Assembly (NCBI RefSeq): GCF_033878955.1
Contig: NZ_CP138858.1
Coordinates: 2,651,001-2,715,000 of the forward strand
Origin: Coraliomargarita algicola
GTDB lineage: Bacteria; Verrucomicrobiota; Verrucomicrobiia; Opitutales; Coraliomargaritaceae
Length of the DNA stretch: 64,000 bases
Direction of reading: 5' to 3'
Every line of letters starts with the position of its first letter. Within the stretch, counting starts at the first letter, position 1. Shown piece after piece: positions 18,553 through 29,115 of the stretch. Under the pieces are notes generated by a model. It worked only from the letters and a program-made list of their open reading frames with translations. It was not told the origin of the DNA and did no database searches. A program made the position numbers and the translations under genes.

Positions 18553-19584
18553 ATGCCAGTAGCCACACCAAAACAATACGAAGCGATGCTCGACGCCGCC
18601 CAAAAGGGCAACTACGCCTACCCGGCCGTCAACGTGACTTCGATCACCACAATCAATGCCGCACTCAAGGCATTTTCCGACGCGAAATCTGACGGAATTA
18701 TTCAAGTGTCCACTGGTGGCGGTCAATTCGCCTCTGGCCTCAATGTAAATGACGCAGCTTTCGGTGCGATCGTTCTCGCCGAAGCCACTCACATTTTGGC
18801 TGAAAAGCACGATGTGCTGGTTGCCCTACACACCGACCACTGCCACCCTGAAAAAGTCGACGGCTTCCTCAAACCTCTGCTCGAAGCTTCTCGCAAGCGC
18901 ATCGCAGAAGGCAAGGGCCCACTTTTCCAATCACACATGTTCGACGGTTCTGTCGTCGACCTTAAGGAAAACCTCGAAATCTCCAAGGCTTTGCTGAAGG
19001 AGTGCGCCGAGCTCGACATCATCCTTGAAGTTGAAGCTGGTTGCGTCGGCGGCGAAGAAGACGGCCACGACACCTCAGGCCTGCCCGCTGAAAAGCTCTA
19101 CACCACTCCCGAAGACATGGTTGAAGTTTACGAAGCCCTCCAGCCAATCGGCCGCTTCCTCTTCGCTGCAACTTTCGGTAACGTGCACGGCGCTTACAAG
19201 CCCGGCTCCGTAAAGCTGAAGCCAACCATCCTGCGCGACGGCCAAAAAGCTGTCACCGAGAAGCATGGCGCCGATGCACTGATGGACCTCGTCTTCCACG
19301 GCGGCTCCGGTTCCGAGCTCAGCGACATTCGCGAAACTCTGGAGTATGGTGTGGTCAAGATGAACATCGACACCGACACACAGTACGCATTCACACGCCC
19401 AGTCGTGACACATATCTGCGAAAACATCGAAGGTGTGCTCAAGATCGACGGCGAAGTTGGCAACAAGAAGGTCTACGACCCACGCGGCTACCTCAAGAAA
19501 GCTGAAAAGAACATGGCAGATCGCTTGATGCAAGCTGCCGACGACCTCTGCTCCACAGGCAAAACAATCTTCGGCACAGTCTAA
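18553..19584 (+). CDS. fbaA: Fructose-bisphosphate aldolase, class II
   Basis: A 343-residue zinc-dependent aldolase of glycolysis and gluconeogenesis. ALHTDHCHPEKVDG holds the catalytic aspartate and a zinc histidine. EVEAGCVGGEEDGHD and FGNVHGAY supply further metal ligands, and FHGGSGSELSDI forms the phosphate-binding loop. The length fits the longer class II-A type found in Escherichia and Corynebacterium. It is monocistronic, with its own terminator. Confidence 0.96.
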   Translation: MPVATPKQYEAMLDAAQKGNYAYPAVNVTSITTINAALKAFSDAKSDGIIQVSTGGGQFASGLNVNDAAFGAIVLAEATHILAEKHDVLVALHTDHCHPEKVDGFLKPLLEASRKRIAEGKGPLFQSHMFDGSVVDLKENLEISKALLKECAELDIILEVEAGCVGGEEDGHDTSGLPAEKLYTTPEDMVEVYEALQPIGRFLFAATFGNVHGAYKPGSVKLKPTILRDGQKAVTEKHGADALMDLVFHGGSGSELSDIRETLEYGVVKMNIDTDTQYAFTRPVVTHICENIEGVLKIDGEVGNKKVYDPRGYLKKAEKNMADRLMQAADDLCSTGKTIFGTV

Positions 19585-19608
19585 AGCAGCCGACTGATTT
19601 TATTTTTC

Positions 19609-19643
19609 AAAGCCGGATTCCGCTTAGCGGTATCCGGCTTTTT
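19609..19643 (+). terminator. Rho-independent terminator after the aldolase gene
   Basis: AAAGCCGGAT (19609-19618) pairs with ATCCGGCTTT (19632-19641), and the T-run continues past the stem. Confidence 0.88.
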
Positions 19644-19702
19644 CGTACCCTGACTTCACACTTGCCGCGAATCGCGACAAGCACTCTAATATGCAACGGA
19701 TT

Positions 19703-20830
<1,128 letters not shown>

Positions 20831-20893
20831 GCGGCCTATAAGAATCTATAGTACGACTTGTAATCAACTCCCCTCTTAATATTAAAAGCACCT

Positions 20894-21472
20894 ATGCAAA
20901 CAAACGATCCCGCCTATAATCCTCTCGATGATATTGATAGGGTCCTCGTCGACGAAGCCACGATCCAGAACCGATTGAAGGAACTCGGGCAAGAAATCAA
21001 CAAGACCTATGCAGGACGCGATGTCGCCGTAATCGCGATCATTAATGGTGCCATTATTTTCGTGGCCGATTTGATACGGCAGCTAAATATCCCACTGCAA
21101 CTTGACTGCATTCGCATATCCAGCTACCGCGACGAAGCTCGACCATTACAAGCACCAGAAGTCATCGACAAAGTTCGACTCGACCTAAAAGGGATGGATG
21201 TACTCATCATCGACGACATCCTGGACTCAGGTAACACACTGGCACGCGTCACCGAAATGTTCCGCGCCATGGGACCAGCCACCTTAAGGACCTGCGTCCT
21301 CTTGGACAAAAAAACGACTCGTACAGTCGATTTCGAAGCGGACTTCGTGGGCTTCAAAATTCCCGACGAATTCGTCGTCGGCTATGGCTTAGACTTCGCG
21401 GAGCGCTACCGCCAGCTACCATGCATCGGTGTATTACGCCCCGAGCTACAGAATCCACCGGAGTGGGCCTAA
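20894..21472 (+). CDS. hpt: Hypoxanthine phosphoribosyltransferase
   Basis: A 192-residue purine-salvage enzyme that joins hypoxanthine or guanine to PRPP. The PRPP-binding motif is VLIIDDILDSGNT. The N-terminal AIINGAIIFVADLIRQL and the flexible loop SSYRDE are typical. DFVGFKIPDEFVVGYGLDFAERYR is the signature C-terminal segment. Length and motifs are complete. Confidence 0.95.
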   Translation: MQTNDPAYNPLDDIDRVLVDEATIQNRLKELGQEINKTYAGRDVAVIAIINGAIIFVADLIRQLNIPLQLDCIRISSYRDEARPLQAPEVIDKVRLDLKGMDVLIIDDILDSGNTLARVTEMFRAMGPATLRTCVLLDKKTTRTVDFEADFVGFKIPDEFVVGYGLDFAERYRQLPCIGVLRPELQNPPEWA

Positions 21473-21663
21473 GTGATATTATCCATCGACATGGCATCAA
21501 TAATCGCCCACACACAAACTCGATCATCATTCAAAATTTCTCCCTAGGGTCCAATATTCATCCAAAAATCGAATTAACTGGTGGTAAACACTTCTAAACT
21601 ATTGAACTAAAAGCTTTATCACAGCCATTTAATAGTCATAGTACGATAAATTACCTGACTACC

Positions 21664-22309
21664 ATGAAAACTGTTGCCATAATTGAAGACCAAACTGCCA
21701 TCCGCGAGATGGTCAGTCAGGCTGTAATTGATCAAAGCGAATACAACGTCATCATCGAAAGTGGCGACGGTCAAATCGGCTGCGACACCTGCTTGGAACA
21801 AAAGCCCGACTTTGTGATTCTCGATGTAATGCTGCCCAATTTAAACGGCACAGAAATTCTACGTATTTTCCGGGAAAAAATTCCAGACACCCAAGTCTTA
21901 ATTTTCTCTGGCTACCAGAGCCCGAGCTTAGTTAGAGAACTCCTACAAGCGGGCGCACACGGTTTCGTAGAGAAATCGGCCCCCCTATCGGAACTGCGCA
22001 AGGGGAATCGAGATTGTCTCTAATGGTGGCAGTTACTTTGGCCCCGAAGTCGCGCTACTACTGCGCGACGCAATGGCCGATCCCAGATCGAGCGACTCTG
22101 GCATCAACATCCTAACCAAACGCGAACGCGAAATTCTTCAGCTGATAGCGGAAAGCCACAGCACCCGCGACATCGCCGGCAAGCTGGAAATCAGCGTCAA
22201 AACCGCAGAGAACCATCGCACCAATCTGATGCGCAAGTTGGACCTGCATGATGTCGCCAGCCTCACCCGCTATGCGATCAACAACGGTCTAATCTCGATC
22301 GGGAACTAA
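21664..22309 (+). CDS. NarL/LuxR-type response regulator, frame broken in a G-run
   Basis: The receiver domain (21664 to about 22002) has the acidic pair ED at 8-9, phosphoacceptor Asp54 in VILDVMLPNLNG, and the conserved Lys in GFVEKSAP. After LSELRK the frame diverges and stops at 22023. Reading one G fewer in the GGGG at 22002-22005 continues as GIEIVSNGGSYFGPE into a complete LuxR helix-turn-helix (LTKREREILQLIAESHSTRD, VKTAENHRTNLMRKLDL) ending at 22309. So this is one gene of about 214 codons with a single-base insertion, real or sequencing error. No histidine kinase is adjacent. Confidence 0.85.
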
Positions 22310-22364
22310 AGGCAGTAGATCAGCTATCTGTGGGCTGGTGCACCCAAAAATCTGCCACGCCGCC

Positions 22365-23188
22365 TCAAGATAGAGTCGCACGCAAGCGATCAACCAAAAT
22401 ATCCAACAACAAAGGATGCTCTCCCAACAAAGGAGTCGTCTGGATCTGCTGGAAGGCACCGCTCGCCACCAGCCCATCACAGATCTCGGCCACATCGCCC
22501 CCCTCCCCTGCATGACGGCCAGGCAACAAGAAAAACATAGCCAGGATTAAACGGCCACCAGCAAAACCGTCCAACTGAGCAAGCCCCTCCAATAAGGGCT
22601 CGTTAAAGGCATAGGCCGCGCCCGATCGTCGCTCCATCGAGCAGGGCTGCACAAGTTCAACCGCCGGTTGCAACAACTGCTCAAGCTGCCGCGCCACTGT
22701 GTTTCGCACATGGTTCACCGCTCGAATCGGAGAACCATGGTCCACCAAAGCAACTCGCGTCCCAGGCGTCCACGGCAAAGCCCGCACTTGATCCGCCAGT
22801 ATTTGCGCCAAGCGCAGATCCGGCACCGCCAGATCCGCCCCCGCCAAAACAGAGGCCACTTGCACCTTCAACTCAGGACATTCGCGCTTCAACTCTGCCA
22901 CAACTTGCGGCAAATAATCGGTGATCGCCAAACTAGGCCCCAGAAAAAGTGGCACACACACAAAGTTTCGATGTCCCAGCTCGATGCACTCCCGCAAACG
23001 ACGCTCACAATTGTCGCCGGCACTCCCGCTAGCGCCTGCTCAGGAATCCGGTGTGAGTGCAAGAGGCTCACAGCCTCAACAGACAAATCCACACGCTGCG
23101 ACAGCGCCTCCGCCAAAACCCGCAATGCGAGAGTCGCCTGAGGACGCAGGGAACCGTTATCAACTAAAAATACAATAGGCGCAGTCAT
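22365..23188 (-). CDS. CbiX-like sirohydrochlorin chelatase, frame broken in a G-run
   Basis: Two overlapping frames together make one two-lobed chelatase. The first lobe starts at 23188 (MTAPIVFLVDNGSLRPQA). At the three-base C-run 23025-23027 (GGG on the coding strand) one missing base shifts the frame. Restoring it gives LAGSAGDNCERRLREC joined to IELGHRNFVCVPLFLGPS. The second lobe begins TRVALVDHGSPIRAVNHVR. The metal-binding HGS motif is intact in lobe two, but reads NGS in lobe one. The likely role is cobalt or iron insertion into sirohydrochlorin for cobalamin or siroheme. It is convergent with the response regulator. Confidence 0.78.
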
Positions 23189-23272
23189 AGATAGGGAAAG
23201 TAAACGACAATTTCTCCACACACATAGGAAAATGTTTGCGAGATACAAATCATACCACCACATTCTGAAATT

Positions 23273-23875
23273 ATGAACAAGACCGCCCGCACACTCTTTA
23301 CCCTGCTCTTGGCAGTTTGCCTTCTTCCAGCCTGCACACGCAAACAAGCCCCATCGCAATATGGCAATGAGATGGGAGGCGGCAAAGGCGGCAGTTTAAG
23401 CGACACTGGAGACTACGGCGGCGACTATGTTCCAGAAGGTTCCTTCGACATGAGCTTGGACGGCAGCGCCATTGACGGCCTAACAGAACGCGGCTCGGAC
23501 GGAATTGAAAATGGCATGTACAAGGGCTTCACAATGGTCGAAGGCGTGCTCCCCTCGATCTACTTTGACTTTGATTCTTCCTCTGTCGCCGCCTCTGAGC
23601 GCTCCAAGCTACAACAAGCTGCAGACTACTTAGATCAAAACTCCGGCTACCACATCCTAGTCGAGGGGCATTGCGATTGGTATGGCACCAGTGAGTATAA
23701 CTTGGCGCTCGGCGACCGCCGCGCCAACAGCGTAAGCGACTATCTCGGCACACTCGGTATCACACCGCTACGCGTCGAAAAGCTCTCCAAAGGTAGCCTC
23801 GAAGCCACCAGTGGGTTGTCCAAGTCACAATCCTCACAAGATCGCCGCGCCGACTTAATCTTACTCAAGAAGTAA
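23273..23875 (+). CDS. pal: OmpA-family peptidoglycan-associated lipoprotein
   Basis: A 200-residue outer-membrane lipoprotein. Lipobox LLPAC gives the lipidated Cys at about residue 21. A Gly/Ser/Asp-rich linker follows. The OmpA domain starts at SIYFDFDSSSVAASERSKL and includes YHILVEGHCDWYGTSEYNLALGDRRANSV, the peptidoglycan-binding signature with the conserved Asp and Arg. It probably links outer membrane and cell wall in the Tol-Pal system, though no tol genes are adjacent. Its 3' end overlaps the convergent GH13 gene by 15 nt. Confidence 0.88.
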   Translation: MNKTARTLFTLLLAVCLLPACTRKQAPSQYGNEMGGGKGGSLSDTGDYGGDYVPEGSFDMSLDGSAIDGLTERGSDGIENGMYKGFTMVEGVLPSIYFDFDSSSVAASERSKLQQAADYLDQNSGYHILVEGHCDWYGTSEYNLALGDRRANSVSDYLGTLGITPLRVEKLSKGSLEATSGLSKSQSSQDRRADLILLKK

Positions 23876-25273
23876 GCCCTGAGCTTCCAGCAACCAGTAG
23901 CCCCAAGGGTTCAGTGTGATATTTTCGCGCGCACTCAAAGTGTGCCGTTCATCCGTCAAGACGTCCGTATAATCTCCCGCCAAAGCGGAATCATGGATCG
24001 TAAAGCTGACCGCTTCGGGTGACAAATTGAGCAGGGCGACGATCTTATCGCTGTTCATCTCTCGATAAAAAGCCCAAACCTGCGCCTCGGCTCCAGTATT
24101 GAAGCTTACAAAATCACCTCCGTGTGCACCATTCCACAAGGCTTGATTACGCTTCTTCCATTGAAACAGACGAGTCAGATGCGCACGTTGCGGATGCGGT
24201 CGCCAGTCAATCACATCCTTTTCAAAGAAGAGCAGCATCTGATCCAAGCCCGCCTCTTCACCATTATAAATCAATGGCATCCCCGGCGCCACAAAGGTGT
24301 ATGCCCGCAAGACACCTGTCGCAGCGCCGTAATCTGCATCTACCGTCGAATGCCAACTGTTTTCATCGTGATTCGTGAGGAAACGCATGCGAATGGCATG
24401 ATCCGGATATTTCTCGGCCTGTTCATAGACCTCGTAGTCCACCAACGCCTTCGCATCGATCGCCCCCGCTTTGAGCTTACGCATCTCTCCCATCTGATGC
24501 CAGGCATAGCTCATCTCAAAGGCCTCGTCGTGAAATTCGGGTAATTGCCCCTCAGCCAGCATAAAGACTTGGCCAACTTGATTCAGCTCACGGCGCGCTT
24601 GATTCCAAAAATCAGTCGGCACCTCTTCAGCTACATCGCAACGAAAACCATCGACCCCAAACTCCTGCACCCAATACTTCATCGCATCGATCATAGCGAG
24701 ACGCAGCTCAGCATTCGTATAATCCAAGGCAATCACATCCGTCCAATCAGCGACAGGAGGAACAAACTCGCCCGCTTCATTGGTCTCATAAAATTCCGGA
24801 TTCGTCCGCGTCCAATGATGGTCCCACGCAGTATGATTGGCGACCCAATCCAAAATCACATACATGCCTAATTCATGCGCACGATCCACTAAGCCCTGAA
24901 AGTCTGCTGGCGTGCCAAACTCTGGATTGACGGATTTATAATCACTGATCGCGTAATAACTCCCCAGACTCCCTTTACGATTTTCCTCCCCAATACTGTG
25001 AATCGGCATAATCCAAACCAAATCGATCCCCATAGCTTTAATCTGTGGCAAATACGCGGTGACTTGATCCAAAGTGCCCGCCTCTGAGAACTGGCGCACG
25101 TTCACTTCGTAAATCCCCACATTTTTCGACCAATCGGGATACATGCCAAAGCCTGCCCCGCTGGAACGATTCGCAAGTGTAGATGATAAAACAAGGGCGA
25201 GAACTGCGGACAGTAAAAGACGTGGGCTTGGTAGCAACATGCAGCCAAACAAGCCACAAAGAACAATGAACAC
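23861..25273 (-). CDS. Secreted GH13-family alpha-amylase-like glycoside hydrolase
   Basis: A 470-residue enzyme with an N-terminal hydrophobic signal (start at 25273, or 25240 at MLLPSP). The (beta/alpha)8 barrel motifs are complete: VILDWVANHT (region I), GFRCDVAEEV with the nucleophile Asp (region II), VFMLAEGQL with the acid Glu (region III), and FLTNHDENS (region IV). A C-terminal beta domain follows (AFYREMNSDKIVALLNLSPE). It probably hydrolyses alpha-glucans outside the cytoplasm; exact specificity (amylase, maltogenic, neopullulanase) is not clear. Confidence 0.88.
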   Translation of the reverse strand: MFIVLCGLFGCMLLPSPRLLLSAVLALVLSSTLANRSSGAGFGMYPDWSKNVGIYEVNVRQFSEAGTLDQVTAYLPQIKAMGIDLVWIMPIHSIGEENRKGSLGSYYAISDYKSVNPEFGTPADFQGLVDRAHELGMYVILDWVANHTAWDHHWTRTNPEFYETNEAGEFVPPVADWTDVIALDYTNAELRLAMIDAMKYWVQEFGVDGFRCDVAEEVPTDFWNQARRELNQVGQVFMLAEGQLPEFHDEAFEMSYAWHQMGEMRKLKAGAIDAKALVDYEVYEQAEKYPDHAIRMRFLTNHDENSWHSTVDADYGAATGVLRAYTFVAPGMPLIYNGEEAGLDQMLLFFEKDVIDWRPHPQRAHLTRLFQWKKRNQALWNGAHGGDFVSFNTGAEAQVWAFYREMNSDKIVALLNLSPEAVSFTIHDSALAGDYTDVLTDERHTLSARENITLNPWGYWLLEAQGLLLE

Positions 25274-25473
25274 AATTGCACGCCCAGTTGGACAGTTGAC
25301 AACCTACGCCCCAATAGAGCACAGACGCCCCGCGTCGAAATTCACCCAATCTGTGAGGACGGCCCCCCCTGTAAACTAAAACAATCTTTCAATGTTAAAT
25401 GACATAGCGCTTAACTTCGCTTTACAGACGTGCAAGCATCTGCACTGTCATCACTAGATATTTAAACACCGCC

Positions 25474-26460
25474 ATGACCACCGCGACACTCAACTACGAA
25501 CCCATGGTCTTCAACCCCAAGCTCGGGAATGAAGCACCGCTGACTGCGATCCAAGAAGAAATCTTGGCGCTCAAAAAGGAGCGCAACGCACTCATCTTAG
25601 CGCACAACTATCAGATCGATGCCATCCAACGTGTGGCCGACTACGTGGGCGACTCCTTAGGGCTAGCCTACAAAGCTGAAGAGGCCGATACCGATTGCAT
25701 CGTATTCTGCGGCGTCCACTTCATGGCGGAGACAGCCAAAATCGTAAACCCGAATAAGCCAGTACTACTCCCCGAAATGGAAGCTGGCTGCTCGCTCTCC
25801 GACTCCTGTCCGGCAGAAAAGCTGGCCGCCTACAAAGCGGCCAACCCCAATGTTTATGTGGTCGCCTACATCAACTGCTCTGCAGGCGTGAAAGCACTCT
25901 CTGATGTAATTTGCACCAGTGGCAATGCCATGAAAATCGTCGAAAAGGTCCCCGCAGACCGCGACATTCTCTTCGTGCCCGACCAAAACTTGGGCCAGTG
26001 GGTCAGCAAACAGACCGGGCGCGAGATGCAACTCTGGCCAGGCTCCTGCTATGCGCACGTGCTATTCACGCAGCAAGCGATCGAACGCTTAAAGTTAAAA
26101 TTCCCCGACGCACTGGTGGTCGCACACCCGGAATGCGTCGAAACGGTACGCGATAATGCCGACGAAGTTTGCAGCACCGAAAAGATGATCGGCTTCTGCC
26201 GCGACTGCGATGCCGAGCAAATCATCGTCGTCACCGAGACCGGCATGATCCACCGCCTACAACGCGAGATCCCCGAGAAAACTTTCATCGCCGGCCCGAC
26301 CGACACCTGCGCCTGCAACGATTGCCGCTTCATGAAGATGAATACCATCGAAAAGCTACGGGATTGCCTGCGCGATATGTCGCCTCAAATCGAAATGCCG
26401 GAAGACATCCGCCTCAAGGCCTACGCCCCCATCAAGCGCATGCTGGAATGGAGCAAGTAG
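25474..26460 (+). CDS. nadA: Quinolinate synthase A
   Basis: A 328-residue [4Fe-4S] enzyme that condenses iminoaspartate with dihydroxyacetone phosphate in de novo NAD synthesis. LILAHNYQIDAIQRVADYVG is the N-terminal signature. Candidate cluster-ligand and structural cysteines occur in EMEAGCSLSDSC, PGSCYAHV, AHPEC and CACNDCRFMKMNT. The length is normal. nadB and nadC are not nearby. No NAD-responsive operator was recognised in the 200-bp upstream spacer. Confidence 0.95.
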   Translation: MTTATLNYEPMVFNPKLGNEAPLTAIQEEILALKKERNALILAHNYQIDAIQRVADYVGDSLGLAYKAEEADTDCIVFCGVHFMAETAKIVNPNKPVLLPEMEAGCSLSDSCPAEKLAAYKAANPNVYVVAYINCSAGVKALSDVICTSGNAMKIVEKVPADRDILFVPDQNLGQWVSKQTGREMQLWPGSCYAHVLFTQQAIERLKLKFPDALVVAHPECVETVRDNADEVCSTEKMIGFCRDCDAEQIIVVTETGMIHRLQREIPEKTFIAGPTDTCACNDCRFMKMNTIEKLRDCLRDMSPQIEMPEDIRLKAYAPIKRMLEWSK

Positions 26461-26577
26461 AGCGGGGTGAATCGGAACATCCAACTGCTTGCCCTGCGTC
26501 GCCTTTGGCGAAACATGGGGCCATCATCGCACGTTCAATGATGAATACCATGAGACCTAAGGCGCAGCCTACAATTC

Positions 26578-26612
26578 GACGTTTGACGTTAGACGCTCAA
26601 CGTTCGAGGTCC
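26578..26612. repeat. Degenerate heptamer array directly upstream of a start codon
   Basis: Five successive 7-mers, GACGTTT, GACGTTA, GACGCTC, AACGTTC and GAGGTCC, end 2 nt before the ATG at 26615. The array lies where a ribosome site would be expected, and no purine-rich Shine-Dalgarno is evident. Confidence 0.55.
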
Positions 26613-26614
26613 GC

Positions 26615-27808
26615 ATGAGCCACGCCCGCGCCACCTACCGCAACGACCTACTGCGGGCCCCCCTGCTAGGCATCTTAGAGGCGGGCTGGACGACCTTTGC
26701 GCTGGTCATCGCCATCCGCTACTTCGATGCCAGCGAGACCCATAAGTCCTTCATTGCCGGCTCCGGCCCCATCGGCTTCTTACTCACCCCGCTCACCTTA
26801 TACATCGCAGCCAGCTTACGCGCCACTCCGAGTCGCGCGTGCGCAATCGTCTTTGGCACAGCCGCAGCACTACTCGCCGGCGCCAGTCTAGGACAGACAC
26901 TACTATTCTTCACACTCTTCGTAGTCCTCAGCCAAGTCGCGGCAGTACAGCAAGGGCCGCTGATGCTGCAAATCTACACAGAAAACTACACCCGATCCGA
27001 ACGCGGCAGCCGCATGACCTGGCCCTTCATGCTCACTGCCCTGAGCTCGATCGGCTTCGCGCTCATCGGAGGACGGCTACTGGACCAAAAAATTGAAGCG
27101 TACCACTGGATTTTTGTCTGCATGCTACTCGCAGCAGTTGCCTGCGCCTGCGTGTGCCTCAAAATCCCCAGCAGCCCGCTCTCACGCGAAAACGTGGGCA
27201 ACCCTTGGCAGAGCCTCAGCCTGATCTGGCAAGATCGCTTTTTTGGCTACATCCTGGGCACTTGGATGCTGCTGGGGCTGGGCAACCTGCTCACTTTACC
27301 CGTGCGCATTGACTACCTAGCCAACCCCAGCTATGGCGTCAATGCCAGCAATACTCATATCGCGTTACTGATGCTAGTCATCCCCGCAGTGACACGCATA
27401 CTGAGCACGAAGATGTGGGGACACCTGTTCGACCGGATGCACTTTGTGACAACGCGCAATCTGCTCAACCTCTCCTTCCTGCTAAGTATCGCCCTATTCT
27501 TTTTCACCACAAATATCTACGTGCTCTGCCTCGCAATGGCCTTTCAAGGCCTCTCGCTGGGTGGGGGCAAAATTTTCTGGAGTCTATGGGTCACCAAGAT
27601 CGCATCCGAGGCCAAAGCCTCTTCCTACATGAGCATCCACATGGCGCTGACTGGATTACGCGGCACACTGGCCCCCTTCCTCGGCTACTATATTCTCAGC
27701 CACTCCACCCCGGCGAACGTGGCCCTCATCGGCATGACCCTCATCAGCATCGCCTGCATCCTCTTTGAATTTGTACGCGGGCACCCGCGCTTGCGCGAAG
27801 AGGCGTGA
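26615..27808 (+). CDS. Major facilitator-type membrane transporter
   Basis: A 397-residue protein with about 12 hydrophobic helices in two halves, the break being the charged loop near LKIPSSPLSRENVG. RNDLLRAPLLGILEAGWTTFALVIAIRYF is the first helix region. SSYMSIHMALTGLRGTLAPFLGYYIL resembles helix 10-11 of MFS carriers. The substrate cannot be predicted. Codon use and base composition match the neighbours. Confidence 0.75.
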   Translation: MSHARATYRNDLLRAPLLGILEAGWTTFALVIAIRYFDASETHKSFIAGSGPIGFLLTPLTLYIAASLRATPSRACAIVFGTAAALLAGASLGQTLLFFTLFVVLSQVAAVQQGPLMLQIYTENYTRSERGSRMTWPFMLTALSSIGFALIGGRLLDQKIEAYHWIFVCMLLAAVACACVCLKIPSSPLSRENVGNPWQSLSLIWQDRFFGYILGTWMLLGLGNLLTLPVRIDYLANPSYGVNASNTHIALLMLVIPAVTRILSTKMWGHLFDRMHFVTTRNLLNLSFLLSIALFFFTTNIYVLCLAMAFQGLSLGGGKIFWSLWVTKIASEAKASSYMSIHMALTGLRGTLAPFLGYYILSHSTPANVALIGMTLISIACILFEFVRGHPRLREEA

Positions 27809-27858
27809 GTCGTAGCCGAGCGCTTCAGCCTCCAAATACTACACACGCTAAAATCTCC

Positions 27859-27938
27859 CACTTTCACCTTCACTTTAGTTTTCACTCTGCCATTCATAGC
27901 AAGCGAAGCACTTCAACTTTCACATTAATCTCCACCCT
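27859..27938. repeat. Paired degenerate hexamer arrays upstream of rpiB
   Basis: The first array (27859-27888) reads CACTTT, CACCTT, CACTTT, AGTTTT, CACTCT. The second (27909-27938), 50 bp later, reads CACTTC, AACTTT, CACATT, AATCTC, CACCCT. Both are followed by GCC, so the second looks like a diverged copy of the first. Only ~20 nt separate it from the rpiB ATG. Confidence 0.5.
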
Positions 27939-27958
27939 GCCCCCATGGCAGCGTCAGT

Positions 27959-28402
27959 ATGACAGACAAAACCCTTACAGTTTCGATCGGCACCGATCAC
28001 GCGGGCTTCCCGCTCAAAGCACCTATCATCACTTTACTCAAAGCGCGCGACTATACCGTGATCGACTGTGGCTGTGACAGCGACGAGTCCTGCGACTACC
28101 CGGACTTCATCCGCCCTGCCGCGGAGGCGGTCGCCTCTGGCAAGGCGGACTGTGGTATCGTGCTCGGAGGCTCCGGCAATGGCGAAGCCATCGTGGCCAA
28201 CAAGGTCAAAGGTGTACGCTGTGGCCTCTGCTGGGATGAATGGTCGGCTCAAATGACCAAGGAGCATAACAACGCAAATTGCATCGCCATCGGCGCACGC
28301 CCCGTGCCCGAAGAGCTGGCACTGAAAATCGTCGGCACTTGGCTGGACGCCACATTTGAAGGCGGTCGCCATGAACGCCGCGTCGCCAAAATCGAAGGAT
28401 AG
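27959..28402 (+). CDS. rpiB: Ribose-5-phosphate isomerase B
   Basis: A 147-residue RpiB/LacA-fold enzyme interconverting ribose-5-phosphate and ribulose-5-phosphate. SIGTDHAGFPLKAPI is the N-terminal signature. The catalytic region reads GIVLGGSGNGEAIVANK: the cysteine of the E. coli type is replaced by Gly, and a Glu sits where actinobacterial enzymes use a carboxylate base. It is therefore of the Mycobacterium-like subtype. CWDEWSAQMTKEHNNANC completes the active site. Confidence 0.93.
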   Translation: MTDKTLTVSIGTDHAGFPLKAPIITLLKARDYTVIDCGCDSDESCDYPDFIRPAAEAVASGKADCGIVLGGSGNGEAIVANKVKGVRCGLCWDEWSAQMTKEHNNANCIAIGARPVPEELALKIVGTWLDATFEGGRHERRVAKIEG

Positions 28403-28531
28403 CCTGCGCTCGACTATGTTTTTCCATTCGCAGCTTGAAAGAACGACTCGCTGTGCTCTCTCTATTGAATCACAACTGCATCAAACTATAGCGGACTTCA
28501 CAAGTGGAGCCCCTACGAAATAATATTTACC

Positions 28532-29110
28532 ATGGCCGAAAAAAATAAGTCGAAAGAAACCGAAGAAAAATCGATCAAGATCCAAGAAACTTTCCTCAAG
28601 GAGCGTAAGGTCTTTCTCTGGGGTGAAGTCTCCGACAAGTCCGCACGCGACGTAACGGAGAAACTGCTCTATCTTGAGATGGACGCGCCGGGCAAGGAGA
28701 TCACCTTCTACATCAACACCCCCGGTGGCTCGATCACCGCAGGCATGGCCGTTTACGACACCATGAAGTTGATCAGCTCTCCGATCAAAGTGGTCGTAAC
28801 TGGAATGGCCGCAAGTATGGGCTCAATCCTCCTTTGCGGGGCCGACAAGGGCAATCGCTACTTGTATCCTCACTCACGCGTACTGATCCACCAACCACTC
28901 ATCTCCGGCCAAATGGTCGCGGTGGCAGTGGACATCCACATCCAAGCCAAGGAAATGGAGCGCTTGCGCGACGAGCTAAATGCCATCTTAGCCGAATCTT
29001 CCGGACAAGCACTGGAGAAAATCGAAAAAGACACAGATCGTGACTTTTACATGACAGCCGACGAAGCGATCGCATACGGTCTAGCTGACAAGATTGTCGA
29101 TAAAATCTAA
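28532..29110 (+). CDS. clpP: ATP-dependent Clp protease proteolytic subunit
   Basis: A 192-residue serine protease subunit forming the Clp barrel. The catalytic triad is Ser95 in GMAASMGS, His120 in SRVLIHQP and an Asp in KDTDRDFY. FYINTPGGSITAGMAVYDTM is the family strand-helix. A hydrophilic N-terminus (AEKNKSKETEEKSIKIQ) replaces the usual propeptide. No clpX or tig is adjacent, so this may be one of several ClpP paralogues. The next gene starts 5 nt downstream. Confidence 0.95.
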   Translation: MAEKNKSKETEEKSIKIQETFLKERKVFLWGEVSDKSARDVTEKLLYLEMDAPGKEITFYINTPGGSITAGMAVYDTMKLISSPIKVVVTGMAASMGSILLCGADKGNRYLYPHSRVLIHQPLISGQMVAVAVDIHIQAKEMERLRDELNAILAESSGQALEKIEKDTDRDFYMTADEAIAYGLADKIVDKI

Positions 29111-29115
29111 AGACC

